In this document: positions 47,736 through 47,830 of the stretch, piece by piece
How the letters are laid out: each line of letters starts with the position of its first letter
How positions within the stretch are numbered: position 1 is the stretch's first letter
From: Phycisphaerales bacterium
GTDB lineage: Bacteria; Planctomycetota; Phycisphaerae; Phycisphaerales; UBA1924
DNA length: 47,830 nucleotides
Reading direction: 5' to 3'
Assembly (NCBI GenBank): GCA_026647565.1
Contig: JAPKGU010000008.1
Span: 1-47,830, forward strand
The notes under the pieces: generated by a model
The model's input: only the letters and a program-made list of their open reading frames with translations
Database searches by the model: none
Told to the model about the DNA's origin: nothing
Program-made: the position numbers and the translations under genes

Positions 47736-47830
47736 CGCCTCCTCGCCATCGCGGGTGGAAACGCACTCGTAGCCCAGTCGCTCAAGCATCTTGCCGAGGG
47801 TGTCCCGGATGCCCGCGTCATCCTCCATCA
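47728..47830 (-). CDS. Response-regulator receiver domain fragment
   Basis: On the minus strand 47828 to about 47735 reads MEDDAGIRDTLGKMLERLGY then ECVSTRDGEEAIRD, the beginning of a CheY-like receiver with the acidic pair in EDD. It is GC-rich like the main genome and in a different frame from the RHS gene it joins. It ends abruptly at the junction (a stop follows in the AT-rich sequence) and its start lies at the window edge. The segment is probably part of a hybrid sensor kinase or regulator from elsewhere. Confidence 0.65.

Overview
The bulk of the window (about 90 to 46455) is high-GC bacterial DNA that reads as one genome, most likely a planctomycete of the Phycisphaerae type. This rests on gene content, not on any search: a C-terminal double EF-hand (GC-type dockerin-like) tail, a PVC-type membrane-bound dehydrogenase fused to cytochrome c beside a DUF1080 lipoprotein, an H-X9-DG-like prepilin, a DUF1573 protein, a two-domain 6-pyruvoyl-tetrahydropterin synthase, and many single genes scattered on both strands rather than long operons.

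Layout. 84-8076 (minus): a type II secretion / pseudopilus operon in the order E, G, H, I, J, K, L, M, with four-base overlaps joining H to I to J to K and L to M; gspM is cut off at the left edge. gspF lies apart at 12914-14101. Between them are serC, a small membrane protein, a family 9 glycosyltransferase and a large exported protein. 14.1-18.9 kb: exported glutathione peroxidase, tandem pterin synthase, a B12-binding-like protein lacking the cobalt-ligand His, ubiE/menG, an M48 lipoprotein protease and tRNA-Ala(TGC). 19-31.8 kb: an RG-rich DEAD-box helicase, exported cyclophilin, a prepilin, an ECF sigma/anti-sigma pair, a two-TM coiled-coil protein, a Cys-heptad repeat protein, an outer-membrane barrel, a DUF1570-like peptidase, a small exported protein and an M42 peptidase. 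31.9-46.4 kb: PVC dehydrogenase-cytochrome c plus DUF1080, an EVE protein, a family 2 glycosyltransferase, a tRNA-dihydrouridine synthase carrying an in-frame repeat insertion, a dockerin-tailed protein, a DUF1573 / rhodanese / MauE-like redox group, a DUF6940-like protein, bS18, a GAF protein (fRMsr-like), an FG-GAP/EF-hand protein with a lipoprotein, an RluA-type synthase and a truncated TolB-like protein.

Both ends look chimeric. Bases 1 to about 85 are AT-rich and break gspM. From about 46460 to 47733 there is an AT-rich block with the tail of a Bacteroidota-style RHS toxin (HNH-like C-terminus) and its probable immunity gene; it breaks the TolB-like gene and is followed by about 100 bases of GC-rich sequence encoding the start of a response-regulator receiver domain in another frame. 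The simplest reading is assembly or amplification chimerism, although the toxin/immunity pair itself looks real.

The most interesting native signals are the repeat element inside dus, the strict Cys heptads in the 148-residue exported protein, the non-Gly residues before the cleavage sites of GspG and GspH, the degenerate B12 domain, and the DUF1573-rhodanese-MauE group. I do not see a clearly new multi-gene defence or mobile system.
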